A stretch of DNA of 64,000 bases from Candidatus Schekmanbacteria bacterium (GTDB lineage Bacteria; CSSED10-310; JACPHN01). Below are positions 45,371 to 54,070 of the stretch, piece after piece. Where the stretch lies: contig JACPHN010000022.1 in assembly GCA_016188575.1 (NCBI GenBank), positions 45,397 through 109,396 on the forward strand, written 5' to 3'. The notes below the pieces were generated by a model. It searched no databases. It was not told where the DNA came from and saw nothing but the letters and a program-made list of their open reading frames with translations. Made by a program: the position numbers and the translations under genes. How positions within the stretch are numbered: the first letter of the stretch is position 1; the number at the start of each line of letters is the position of its first letter.

Positions 45371-46354
45371 GGGCCCCGCAATCCGTTGCCAGGCGGACGC
45401 GGCGCGCTGTTGCCGCGCGCGCTCGGCCACTGACAGCAGAGCGATATCGCGCTGGTAGCGTGCCCGTTCCGCCTCGCCGGCCAGCCCCCAGTGCGGCTCG
45501 TGCGCGCCGAGCAACCGGTGCAGTAGCGAAAAAAAACCAGCCAGCGCCAAGTGTGTTTCCGCGGCGACGGGCTCCTCATCTCCCAGCGCGCGAAGCTGAA
45601 TGATCAGCCCGAGAATTTCTTCCCGTGCCGGCCGCGGCCACTCGTAGCGCTGAGCTACCCGAAAAACGTATCCGAGCAGCGCGGCGCCGACGTGGATGTC
45701 CTCCACGGTGCGAAACGGCTTGATATACCGGTCGTATCCGTCTCCAGGGAGAATATCGCTGCCGCGGACCGCAACATCAGCGAGAGTCAGCTCGGCGTGA
45801 GGAATTTCCGGGGTGAACGGCAGCTCGGGCATGTCGCGGATTTCAATGCCGGCCTGCCGAGCGCGCACGCGCACGAGCCGGAGCTGGTTGCGAGCGCTGC
45901 TCGGGTCTTCTCCCGCGGAGGCGGCGATCAACAGCACGTCGGCGTGCTGGCCAAACGTGATGAAGCGCTTCTGGCCGTCCAGGCGGTACCAGCGGTCGCC
46001 CGCCGCAGCTTGTCCGCTGTCGCCCGCGCTCGCGGGCCGCGGGCGAATCGTGGTGCGAATGAATCGCGGGTGGCCTCCGTGGTCCTCAGTTACGCAAAAC
46101 GCCGCCAGCTCATCGGGCGGCAGGTCGGGAATGAGCCGCTCCTGAGCCGCCTGATAGCCGGCCGCGAACGCCCAACCCACACCGTCGGCGAGACCGCCGC
46201 CAACCAGAGCGCGGTCCACCGTGTTCGACCACGGACGGATGGCGTGTGCGAGCACACTCCAGCGCGCTCGCGGAGTTTCCGCCGAGAGGGCGCGGCGGTG
46301 TAGATCCGCATCCGGGTCGCGCAGCAGATGACCCAGGACGGCCTGGGCGCTCAC
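45368..46354 (-). CDS. Acyl-CoA dehydrogenase-like protein
   Basis: A 328-residue protein. The segment FCVTEDHGGHP...WYRLDGQKRFITFGQHADVLLIAAS matches the acyl-CoA dehydrogenase middle domain (family: TEpxaGSD...YxLNGxKxfIT.g..ADxxlv.A). It is followed by VRARQAGIEIRDMPELPFTPEIPHAELTLADVAV. The C-terminal helical domain is short and no clear catalytic Glu was identified, so it may not be a working dehydrogenase. GTG 46354 overlaps the methyltransferase stop (GTGA). The two are probably functionally linked. Confidence 0.7.
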   Translation of the reverse strand: MSAQAVLGHLLRDPDADLHRRALSAETPRARWSVLAHAIRPWSNTVDRALVGGGLADGVGWAFAAGYQAAQERLIPDLPPDELAAFCVTEDHGGHPRFIRTTIRPRPASAGDSGQAAAGDRWYRLDGQKRFITFGQHADVLLIAASAGEDPSSARNQLRLVRVRARQAGIEIRDMPELPFTPEIPHAELTLADVAVRGSDILPGDGYDRYIKPFRTVEDIHVGAALLGYVFRVAQRYEWPRPAREEILGLIIQLRALGDEEPVAAETHLALAGFFSLLHRLLGAHEPHWGLAGEAERARYQRDIALLSVAERARQQRAASAWQRIAGP

Positions 46355-47244
46355 GCCGCGGTCTCCGCCTCGAGCACACGAACGACGTCTGGGGGACCGG
46401 GGCGTCCCCACTTCAGGCGCGATACCAGTGCTGCGGCGCCACGCGGGCGGGGTGCTGGCGGGGTGTGCACGCGCACCGAGGCGAATCCCAGTCGCCGAAG
46501 CGACGCGACCGCCTCTGACTCCTCTTCAAAGTGCCATTGCACCGTGCCCCCGGAGTACCAGCTCAAGAAGCGGCGAAACGACTCCACCGCGCTCAGCCCA
46601 TCGGCGGCGCTGCGCAGGTTCAGATCCGACACGTACACCCCATGCGGAAAACCGCGCAGGAACCGGTCAACTCGACCCCAGATCGCCTCTACCGCGGGAA
46701 GCTCGAAGTAGGGTAAAAGTCCTTCCGTGACGACGGCAGTCCCTTGCTCGGGGTCGACGATGTCGCGGGTTGCCTGCATCAGGCTCAGGGCGCCGTCATC
46801 GACAAGCGCGTTGAGCGGCACGATCTGGTGGTTGGGCGCGACCAGACCGGCAGCGGCCAGGGTCGCTCGCTTTCGCTCCGCCATTTCCGGGAGGTCGCCC
46901 TCGACGTACACGAGCCCCTGTTGGCGATACCGCTCCGCGAAGCGCACGCCTCGGGCCGACAGGCCACCCGCAATCTCGACGATCTGCCGCACTTTGCCGT
47001 GCTCGACCAGGCGCTGCAGAGTCGCGTCGATCAACTGGTGGCGTTGCAATAGCGCCCCTTCCAGCGTGAGACCACCGGTGAGCACCGAGCCCAGGCGCAT
47101 GAAGGGCTCCAGGGAATGGAACATCACGAACCCGCGCCGTGTCGCCAGTGCGTCCCGGGACAGGCCGTTTCGATACCACACGTAGCCGGTGTAGTGAGCC
47201 GTGGGAGAGATTCGCCCGCTATTGGAGTCTGTCCGTTCTGCCAC
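46351..47244 (-). CDS. LCMT-family SAM-dependent methyltransferase
   Basis: A 297-residue class I methyltransferase of the leucine carboxyl methyltransferase/YktD-like group. Motif I VEIAGGLSARGVRF, GLVYVEGDLPEMAERKR (acidic strand 2) and VVTEGLLPYFELPAVEAIW, the hallmark of the family (TEGLxxYL). The start is GTG 47244; no better start was seen. The substrate is unknown. It is the first gene of a two-gene unit with the acyl-CoA dehydrogenase-like protein. Confidence 0.85.
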   Translation of the reverse strand: MAERTDSNSGRISPTAHYTGYVWYRNGLSRDALATRRGFVMFHSLEPFMRLGSVLTGGLTLEGALLQRHQLIDATLQRLVEHGKVRQIVEIAGGLSARGVRFAERYRQQGLVYVEGDLPEMAERKRATLAAAGLVAPNHQIVPLNALVDDGALSLMQATRDIVDPEQGTAVVTEGLLPYFELPAVEAIWGRVDRFLRGFPHGVYVSDLNLRSAADGLSAVESFRRFLSWYSGGTVQWHFEEESEAVASLRRLGFASVRVHTPPAPRPRGAAALVSRLKWGRPGPPDVVRVLEAETAA

Positions 47245-47310
47245 CCCATGCCCCCAGTTCCGGGCGGCGACTCACGAAGGCGGTCGCGGTCGCCGCAAAC
47301 GGCATCCAGC

Positions 47311-47670
47311 TCACATTATCGCGTGAATGAGGACCTTTCCGATCCATCCGCCAATGCTGATCAACACCGCGGCCAGCGCTGTGGTCCCGAGGCTGTCGAT
47401 CTCGAAGTCCTCGACGAGCTGGTCCGTTGCCCACAGCGCTCCGACGTTCACCGCCAGGTAGCCAAGACCCAGGGTAAGCACCGCCAACACATCGAAAAGG
47501 CCCAGCGTCAGCAGCCGCAGCACGGTGTACGCGAGGCTGCTGATCAGACCATAAACCAATGCCACGACCGCTGCGGTACCGAAATCCTTGACGCGGACTC
47601 CTGGCACCGTCTGCGACACGACCAGGACGACGGCGGAAACGACGAGCCAGCCCAAGACGAGCTCGATCAT
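47311..47670 (-). CDS. Phage holin family (DUF/Phage_holin_4_2) membrane protein
   Basis: A 119-residue protein with four hydrophobic helices: LVLGWLVVSAVVLVV, AAVVALVYGLISSLAYTVLRLLTLG, LAVLTLGLGYLAVNVGAL and TTALAAVLISIGGWIGKVL. It matches the chromosomal Phage_holin_4_2 family of unknown function. There are no phage genes around it. A good candidate ribosome-binding site (AAAGGAGAC) precedes the ATG. Confidence 0.85.
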   Translation of the reverse strand: MIELVLGWLVVSAVVLVVSQTVPGVRVKDFGTAAVVALVYGLISSLAYTVLRLLTLGLFDVLAVLTLGLGYLAVNVGALWATDQLVEDFEIDSLGTTALAAVLISIGGWIGKVLIHAIM

Positions 47671-47756
47671 GGAGAGTCTCCTTTCGCGTTATCGGGATGA
47701 TGAGTCCCTTATAGTCTAGGACTGCCCGCTGCCGTTGTAAAGCGGCATTCATTCTC

Positions 47757-47835
47757 CCTGGATCCACCGCCGGTTCGACATCGACGCGACAGCGCCTCCC
47801 TCCCCCCGCTTGCGGGGGGAAGTCTCGCGCCCGAG
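47757..47835 (+). repeat. Dispersed ~100-bp repeat, copy 3
   Basis: CCTGGATCCACCGCCGGTTCGAC, then TCGACGCGACAGCGCC, a pyrimidine run, GCTTGCGGGGGGAAG. It aligns with the left and central parts of 7374-7477 and lies just after the end of the lipid-kinase gene. Confidence 0.75.
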
Positions 47836-47844
47836 GTCTCGTGC

Positions 47845-48777
47845 CTACGGGACCAGCACCTGGAGCCTGCCGACGATGTCACAGTCGACCTCGGCCGCCG
47901 CCGGCATCGGGTCACCATCGACCTGCACGGCGCGGGCGAACGCAAAGCGGAGCTGGATCTTGCGGCCGTGTAACGTGCGCGGACGGCCGGTCACAGCGTC
48001 CGCGATCTCACCGACACCGAGCTTCAGGATGTCCATCTTCTTGATTGCGTAGCTCAGGAGTTTCGAGCCGTACTCGACGCGGTCGAAGAGGTGCAGGTCG
48101 AGCAGTCCGTCGCCCCGGTCGCCGGGCAGCACCAGCGCTCCGGCGTATACGGGGACGTTGGTCACGACAATGTTGAACACGTGCGCTGCCAACAGCTCGT
48201 CGTCCACGCGAATGCGGACATCCACGCTTCGCTGCTCGACCGAGCGCTCGACCAGAGCCGCGGCATAGCTGAGGTAGCCTTCGAGCTCCCGGTAGCGCTG
48301 GCGCGACGCAACGATGCTGGCGTCCATGCCGACGCCCGCGCAGTTCAGCCAGATGCGGTCTGCGGAGAGCCCCGGAGCCCGCAGACGGATACGAGCGACG
48401 TCGAGCTGCTGGAGATGGTGGCCGACCGCGATGCCGGCCATACGCTCGACGTCGTGGAGGGGTAAACCAAGGCTCCGCGCCACGTCGTTGGCCGTGCCGA
48501 ATGGAATGACCGCGAGCTCGGGCAGACGTGTCCCGCCAGCCGACCAGATGGCGCTCGCGACGGCGCGGATCGTACCGTCGCCGCCGATGGCCAGCACCCG
48601 GTCGTGGACCACGGCAGACAGCTCGCTGCGAATGCGCTCGGCGGTCCGCTCCTCGTTTGCCTCGGTTTCAACAATCGTTAGCTGTGCCTGGCCGCGAAGA
48701 ATCCGCTCCAGTTGTGGCCAACGCCGGCGCGCTTCACCGTCGTGCGCCGACGGGTTCATGATGACCAGTAGCCGCAT
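47845..48777 (-). CDS. Diacylglycerol kinase family lipid kinase
   Basis: A 310-residue DgkB/YegS-type kinase phosphorylating a lipid such as diacylglycerol. It begins with MRLLVIMNPSAHDGEARRRW (family NPxSG variant). The catalytic GGDGT is at residues 65-69 and IPFGTANDVARSLGLP follows, the classic phosphate-binding GTxNDxAR. The C-terminal beta-sandwich contains LVLPGDRGDGLLDLHLF. The first base overlaps the upstream lyase gene by 22 bp. Confidence 0.92.
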   Translation of the reverse strand: MRLLVIMNPSAHDGEARRRWPQLERILRGQAQLTIVETEANEERTAERIRSELSAVVHDRVLAIGGDGTIRAVASAIWSAGGTRLPELAVIPFGTANDVARSLGLPLHDVERMAGIAVGHHLQQLDVARIRLRAPGLSADRIWLNCAGVGMDASIVASRQRYRELEGYLSYAAALVERSVEQRSVDVRIRVDDELLAAHVFNIVVTNVPVYAGALVLPGDRGDGLLDLHLFDRVEYGSKLLSYAIKKMDILKLGVGEIADAVTGRPRTLHGRKIQLRFAFARAVQVDGDPMPAAAEVDCDIVGRLQVLVP

Positions 48778-51734
48778 TTTGCTCCCCTCCGACAGCGCAG
48801 CGCCAGCCCCAGCAAGACCACCGCGGCCGCTGCCGTCGCGGGGCCACCCGCGGCGGGCACGTCCGCGGCGCTACCGAGATAGCGCGCGGCGAAGTGATAC
48901 ACCTTGCCCGGTTCCAGGCCCGAGACCGTCATCGTCTGCACCGTGCCGGCCGGCGCCGGAGTCGGCTCGCCGGCAACGTTTTGCGCCGCGAAAAACGGTT
49001 CGTACTGAGCGGGATCAAACGCAAACTGTCCCGTATCACGAGCGAATCCCAGCCACGCGACAATCGGTCGGTCCGCGTACTTGATCCAGTACTGCCGCGC
49101 ACCTTCGGGCGCCTCCCAGCTCAAGTCGAACGCGCCCCCTCCCGGCGGATTCTCCACCGCGTCTACCGCGAGCGGCAGCCAGGTCGCGAAGCGCTCAGGA
49201 TGCATCAGCAAGCCGTCGAGCGCCTCCTTCTCGGGGAAATTGTAGTTCCAGCGATTCTCTCCGAGCGCCAGCCCCTTTTGCAACAGGGTGCCCTGGCGCA
49301 GAAATTCCTGCTCTCCCGTCAACAAGTAGCCGTGGAGAAACGTGGCGAAGCACTCGCGCACACCGCCGTACCAGTCTTCATCTTGCCGCACGTCGCGGAC
49401 AGGCTCGTCAGGAGAGACGCGGTACGGGAACCCGAAATTGCCCGGCTCCTGCGAGTATTCATACCACAGCTCGCCCGCCGCGTAACGGACGGCACCCTCG
49501 AGGACATCGCGCGTCCGGTCTCGCTCCAGCTCGGTTTCCGCACCGTAGTCGTGGAAATACGCGTAGGAGCGCGGATACATGGCGGCCTTGATGAACGGCG
49601 CCATGGAGCGCTCGGCATAGAGGTTTCCGCTCCAATCCCATTGATCGCGCAGCGCCACATAAAAACCCCGGTCCCAGTCGGTGCCGTACGCTTGTTGGTA
49701 GACGGCGGTGCGGTCGAGCACCTCGTCGCGCAGCATCGCCCAGGCCTGGTCGCGGAATTCCCGGCGCGCGGTGAAGCGGTAGAGATCGGTCAGGTTGAAG
49801 AGAAGCCAGGCGAGCGACCGATCGCCCTGCTCGAAGTCGTTGGGAGTCAGCATGACCTCGCCCCATTGCAGATAAGCCTCCCGCAGCCGTTCGTCTCCGG
49901 TGAGGAAATACGCCATGCCGATTCCGGACGCGTGGGGGTGCTCATAATCGAAGTTGTCACCGTAGATGTCCACGAATTCAAAGTTGGGAGCCTGCACCCA
50001 GGCGGAATTGTTACCTCCATAGGCCGGGATGCCGTGCTCGGCATCACCGGCGCCGATCGGGTAGTCGTCCGCGTGCAGAACACCGCGGTCTGACGTGAAT
50101 GACACGCGTTGCTCGGCGTCCAGCAGGTAGCCCGCTCCGTAGCTGGCGTCCTCGCGCAGAAAGTTGAGCAGTCCCCGGCGTGACAGGTCGTATTGATTCT
50201 CACCGCCTCCTGATGGCCAGCCCCAGGCCCGGAAAATGCGGAAGCTCGGGCGCAGGTCGCGCGGCACGCTGGCGCAGGCATTGGTGTCGCCGGGGTTGCA
50301 ATAGGTGGTCGGCGTGTCGGGATCCGCCCAACCCTGGGCGACATTGAAGCCGTACTCGTCGGAGAAGGACACGAGGTCCTCCCAGATCGCGCCGGTGTCG
50401 TGGTAGTAGCCGCGGTTCGCCGCCCGTCCCGCGAGCGGATATTGAAAGCGGAACAGCGCCTCGCGGGCGGTCGCGGAGCCGCTGTCGCTTCCGGGTCCGG
50501 AGAAGTCGAGCAACACTTCGTGGGTGCTCCACGAATTGAACCGCACGTAGAAAGTCTTGTCGTTGCCTGGCGGGAGCAGCCCGACGCGCACCGTACCGTC
50601 GCCATCGATCCCCAGACCCTGCGGATATCCACCGGCTGCAAACCTGCGGCCGAAGGTGACGGCGCTCGCGGCAGCATCCTGCGCCCGAGCGTAAAAAAGA
50701 TTGATGATATGCCCGCGCGTGCCGCTCGCCACCTCGAGACCGTTCTTGGTCAGGCGGTACCCCTCCAGCGACGTCGGTTCGACGATCTCGCTCGCCCACC
50801 CCGACGCCTCGATTGGGAAGTCGTTGACGCCCTGAAAGAGCCGCATCGAGTCCGCAGGCGCAAGAGCGTCGCGGTACTCACCGAGCTCGCGGCCGAACGC
50901 GACCTCGGAGGGCGCCAGCGTGGTCTTCAGGACGAGCTCCAGCGTCGCAAGCGGAGCGTTTGTGAACTGTTCCTTGCTGGCGTTGCGCAGCGTATAGAAG
51001 ATTCGCACGCGACTTTTCCCCTTGAAGAAGTGCATGCGAACGGTAAAGTCGAGATAGCGCCCGCCTTGATCCGAGCGATGTGTGCCTTTCGCGACGACCA
51101 CTGCCCGGACCGGGCCGTTCTCCTCCAGAGACACCTGCACGGAGCCATCGTTGGCCGCACTGTAGGTGACGCCGTCGGGATCAGTCAGCACGACTCCCGC
51201 GCTGGATCCGGGCAGCACCAGCGCCGTGCCGCCGACGGTGACCGCATCGATGAGGTTGAACCCCTGCTTGCGCACCGAGAACAGTGCCGCGCCGGTGTCG
51301 ATGGCGATCGTCGCGGGGAGGTCGGTCGCGAGGTCCGGACCACCGAAGTTGCCCGCACCTACGGTGAGGCTGACAGAGCGAGCTTGCGCGCCTGCCGGGC
51401 AATCTACCTGGGTGTCCAGAAGCACCCACTGCAGGCCGCCGTCCGGCCAGCGGCTCAGAACGCGGAATTGAGCAGCAGTGACGCCGGCGAGGCCAAGCTC
51501 GTCGATGCTCGAAACGCCGGAGTCCGTCGGCAATGGGATGCCAAGGGTCACCGGCTCCTGGACGCGATCCACTCCGGGCAGAAGCTGAAAACCCTCCTGT
51601 GCGGGATCGTCCGCGAGCGCCTCCTGAATTAGCAGCGGAAGAGGCAGCCGGGCCGCGGCGCGGCCGGGACTCGCCAAGGCGGCGGTGACAGCAATGAGCG
51701 TCGAGCTCATGAACAGTACCGGCATTCGCGTCAT
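48756..51734 (-). CDS. PcRGLX/YetA-like exported polysaccharide lyase-type protein
   Basis: A 992-residue secreted protein. The signal peptide is MTRMPVLFMSSTLIAVTAAL. The N-terminal domain (residues 40-130: VQEPVTLGIPLPTDSG, VLSRWPDGGLQWVLLDTQ) matches the RIFT-barrel of the PcRGLX/YetA exo-rhamnogalacturonan lyase-like group. A catalytic helical toroid follows (EHPHASGIGMAYFLTGDERL, YDLSRRGLLNFLRED). The C-terminal VPAAGGPATAAAAVVLLGLAL plus RCRRG looks like a sorting tail. The frame extends much further upstream, but ATG 51734 with AAAGGTG gives the proper signal peptide. Substrate unproven. Confidence 0.75.
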   Translation of the reverse strand: MTRMPVLFMSSTLIAVTAALASPGRAAARLPLPLLIQEALADDPAQEGFQLLPGVDRVQEPVTLGIPLPTDSGVSSIDELGLAGVTAAQFRVLSRWPDGGLQWVLLDTQVDCPAGAQARSVSLTVGAGNFGGPDLATDLPATIAIDTGAALFSVRKQGFNLIDAVTVGGTALVLPGSSAGVVLTDPDGVTYSAANDGSVQVSLEENGPVRAVVVAKGTHRSDQGGRYLDFTVRMHFFKGKSRVRIFYTLRNASKEQFTNAPLATLELVLKTTLAPSEVAFGRELGEYRDALAPADSMRLFQGVNDFPIEASGWASEIVEPTSLEGYRLTKNGLEVASGTRGHIINLFYARAQDAAASAVTFGRRFAAGGYPQGLGIDGDGTVRVGLLPPGNDKTFYVRFNSWSTHEVLLDFSGPGSDSGSATAREALFRFQYPLAGRAANRGYYHDTGAIWEDLVSFSDEYGFNVAQGWADPDTPTTYCNPGDTNACASVPRDLRPSFRIFRAWGWPSGGGENQYDLSRRGLLNFLREDASYGAGYLLDAEQRVSFTSDRGVLHADDYPIGAGDAEHGIPAYGGNNSAWVQAPNFEFVDIYGDNFDYEHPHASGIGMAYFLTGDERLREAYLQWGEVMLTPNDFEQGDRSLAWLLFNLTDLYRFTARREFRDQAWAMLRDEVLDRTAVYQQAYGTDWDRGFYVALRDQWDWSGNLYAERSMAPFIKAAMYPRSYAYFHDYGAETELERDRTRDVLEGAVRYAAGELWYEYSQEPGNFGFPYRVSPDEPVRDVRQDEDWYGGVRECFATFLHGYLLTGEQEFLRQGTLLQKGLALGENRWNYNFPEKEALDGLLMHPERFATWLPLAVDAVENPPGGGAFDLSWEAPEGARQYWIKYADRPIVAWLGFARDTGQFAFDPAQYEPFFAAQNVAGEPTPAPAGTVQTMTVSGLEPGKVYHFAARYLGSAADVPAAGGPATAAAAVVLLGLALRCRRGAKCGYWSS

Positions 51735-52079
51735 GCAAGACACCTTTCCAAGAAGGACCGACCACCGCGCTCCGCGTGCCCACATTCTGTCGAAGCTAGC
51801 GCCGTTTTTCGCGTTTGTCAGGTGTCGACTTTTCCTGAGTCCACCGCCTGTGCAGCGTCGACGCGACAGCGCCCCCCTCCGTCCCTTCCCCCGGCCCATT
51901 CGTTCCGTTTCGAGTTTCGCGTTTCGAGTTTCGCTCTTATCCGAGCGCGCATGGGGAGGTAGGGTGGATGAAGCATCTTCGTGAGGCGCCACGGGCCTCT
52001 TGCCACGCGCCGGCCCTGGAAGTAGAACGGTGACCCGAGCCCGGCATGCTGCCGATGCGCTCGCAGGAGCTTCGTGGCG
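51735..52079. other. Divergent intergenic interval with repeat copy 4
   Basis: No gene. It contains the interrupted dispersed repeat at 51834-51986 and the ribosome-binding site AGGAG (52065-52069) for the HlyD gene. Confidence 0.6.
51834..51986 (+). repeat. Dispersed ~100-bp repeat, copy 4 with minisatellite insert
   Basis: CCTGAGTCCACCGCC, TCGACGCGACAGCGCC and CCCTCCGTCCC match the left half, and GGGGAGGTAGGGTGG with CATCTTCGTGAGGCG the right half of the family. Between the halves is a tandem (cgtttcgagtttcg)x2 stretch (about 51900-51935), seemingly inserted at the loop. Confidence 0.75.
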
Positions 52080-53114
52080 ATGGCCGAAACGCGGCCGTGG
52101 GCAAGACTCTTCGCCGTTCTGCTCGGCGCCTTGTGCGCGTGTGCCGCCGGCTGCGCTGGAGATGACCCGCACTCTTTGGTGCTGCTCGGGACGCTGGAGC
52201 GTGACGCGATTCAGGTCGCGGCGCCCGCGTTTGCAGCGCTGGTCGAGCTTTCCGTGACGGAAGGAGATGAAGTCGAGGCGGGGGCGGTGCTGGCGCGGCT
52301 GGACGGCGCGGACATGCAAGCGGCGCTGAACGCCGAGGCCGCGGCGCGCGATCGAGCGCTGGCGGTGCTCGCGCAGGTGCGCAAGGGGGCGCGGGCAGAG
52401 GAGCTCGACCGCGCCCGCGCGGCCCACGACGCCGCGGTCGCCACCGCCGAGGGAGCGGAAATCGAGCTGCGCCGGGTGCAGGGTCTGGCGCAAAAACTCA
52501 TCGCCAGCCCGAGCGCCGTCGATCGCGCCGAAACCGCCGTGCGCGAAGCTCGGGCGCAGGCGCGGTGGCGCGCCGCGGCGCTGGCGGAGCTCCGCGAGGG
52601 CACGCGCGTCGAGGAGATCGACGCCGCTGCGGCGGCCGTTGCCCAGGCGGAAGCGCGCGTCGCGCAACTACAGACGCGCCTCCGGGAGCTCGAGCTGCGC
52701 GCGCCGGTGGCGGGCCGCGTCGAGGCGCTTCTGTATGACGTGGGTGAGCGGCCGCCGGCAGGAGCGATCGTCGCCACGCTCGAACCCCGGCATCCGCCTT
52801 ACGCCCACGTCTTCGTCCCCGAACCCGTCGCCGCGCGGCTGCGTCCGCGTCAACCCGCGCGCGTCACGCTCGACGGTCGGCCCGACGCGTTCACGGCGCA
52901 TTTTCGGTTCGTCGCCTCGCGCGCCATGTTCACGCCCTACTATGCGTTGACCCGACAGGAACGCGAGCGCCTCGTGTTCGAGGCCAAGGTGGAGCTCGCC
53001 GGCGAGCCCGCTATGGACCTGCCGAGCGGGATTCCGGTGCGCGTTCTGGTCGACCTCTCCGACCTCGCCCCGGGGCCGGCGGCCGCAGGCGAGCCCGCCG
53101 CGGGCACGCCGTGA
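52080..53114 (+). CDS. HlyD/YbhG-type membrane fusion protein
   Basis: About 344 residues, a periplasmic adaptor of an ABC exporter. It has a signal region with Cys near ACAAGC (possible lipoprotein) and a barrel-sandwich start IQVAAPAFAALVELSVTEGDEVEAGAVLARLD. Long Ala-rich coiled coils follow (LAVLAQVRKGARAEELDRARAAHD), then a return strand LRAPVAGRVEALLYDVGERPPAG. Start: ATG 52080 (10 bases from AGGAG) or GTG 52074 (4 bases). The downstream ATPase start overlaps its stop (GTGA). Confidence 0.85.
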   Translation: MAETRPWARLFAVLLGALCACAAGCAGDDPHSLVLLGTLERDAIQVAAPAFAALVELSVTEGDEVEAGAVLARLDGADMQAALNAEAAARDRALAVLAQVRKGARAEELDRARAAHDAAVATAEGAEIELRRVQGLAQKLIASPSAVDRAETAVREARAQARWRAAALAELREGTRVEEIDAAAAAVAQAEARVAQLQTRLRELELRAPVAGRVEALLYDVGERPPAGAIVATLEPRHPPYAHVFVPEPVAARLRPRQPARVTLDGRPDAFTAHFRFVASRAMFTPYYALTRQERERLVFEAKVELAGEPAMDLPSGIPVRVLVDLSDLAPGPAAAGEPAAGTP

Positions 53115-54070
53115 GCGAGCCGGACTACGCGATCCAGACCGCTGGCTTGACGCGCTCCTTCGGCGCGCTCGTCGCCGTGGACCACCTGACCCTGGACCTG
53201 CCCGCCAGGCGCATCTCCGGATTTCTCGGCCCGAACGGTTCCGGCAAGTCGACCACGATCCGCATGCTGTGCGGCCTCGTGCGACCGAGCGCGGGGTCCG
53301 CCTCCGTTCTCGGGATGGACGTCCGCCGCCACGCCAATGAGATTCGCCAGCGCATCGGCTACATGACGCAGCGCTTTTCGCTGTATGAGGATCTGACCGT
53401 GCGCGAGAACCTGGACTTTCTCGGTGAGATCCGTTCGCTGTCGCGCCGCCGCCTGCGCGAGCGCATCGAGGAGCTGTTGGAGACGTACGCGCTGCGGCCC
53501 ATGGCCGATCAGCGCGCCGGGACACTCAGCGGCGGACAGAAGCAGCGGTTGGCGCTTGCGGGCGCCGTGCTGCATCGGCCGGATCTGCTCATCCTCGACG
53601 AACCGACCTCGGCGGTCGATCCCCAGAGCCGGCGCGAGTTTTGGGAAAGCCTCTTCGATCTTTGCGACCAGGGCACTACGGTGCTCGTCTCCACTCATTT
53701 CATGGACGAGGCGGAGCGCTGCCACGAGCTCGCGATCCTCGACCGCGGCATGCTGGCCGCATTCGGAGCGCCGGAACGTCTGATGGCCGGAATCGACGCC
53801 GCCACGTTGGTCGTCTGGAGCGACCAGCAGCGCCGCGCCGCGGCGATTCTCGCGGCGAGCGCCGAGGTCAAGAGCGTCGCGCAGATCGGCTCCGCCCTGC
53901 GCGTGCTGGTCCGGCGGGACCTGGAGGCTCCGTGTGAGCTTCTGCGCGAAGTGCTCTCCCGGGCGGGCCTTTCCGCTCGCGTCGAGGCCGTGCGGCCGAG
54001 CCTCGAGGACGTATTCGTCGCCGCTACCGGCAGCCTACGTTCCGCTGCCCGGCCCCGGGAAATGCCATGA
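53111..54070 (+). CDS. ABC transporter ATP-binding protein (YbhF/drug export type)
   Basis: A 319-residue ATPase. Walker A GPNGSGKST (40-48), signature LSGGQ (139-143), Walker B LLILDEP (159-165), switch His in STHFMDEAERC. It resembles ABC-2 exporters of the YbhF/CcmA type, but as a single ATPase rather than the double one of YbhF. The C-terminal extra domain (about 210-319) is typical of this group. It overlaps the genes on both sides by 4 bp. Confidence 0.92.
   Translation: MSEPDYAIQTAGLTRSFGALVAVDHLTLDLPARRISGFLGPNGSGKSTTIRMLCGLVRPSAGSASVLGMDVRRHANEIRQRIGYMTQRFSLYEDLTVRENLDFLGEIRSLSRRRLRERIEELLETYALRPMADQRAGTLSGGQKQRLALAGAVLHRPDLLILDEPTSAVDPQSRREFWESLFDLCDQGTTVLVSTHFMDEAERCHELAILDRGMLAAFGAPERLMAGIDAATLVVWSDQQRRAAAILAASAEVKSVAQIGSALRVLVRRDLEAPCELLREVLSRAGLSARVEAVRPSLEDVFVAATGSLRSAARPREMP

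Noticed and set aside
47311-47670. Prophage remnant from the holin-family gene
   Set aside because: The Phage_holin_4_2 family is widespread in chromosomes, and no phage structural, lysis or integrase genes are near.
51735-52667. Extended reading of the lyase frame upstream of 51734
   Set aside because: The extra ~310 codons run antisense to the HlyD gene, contain repeat-derived peptides (KSETRNAKLETE) and lack a signal peptide. The start at 51734 has one.
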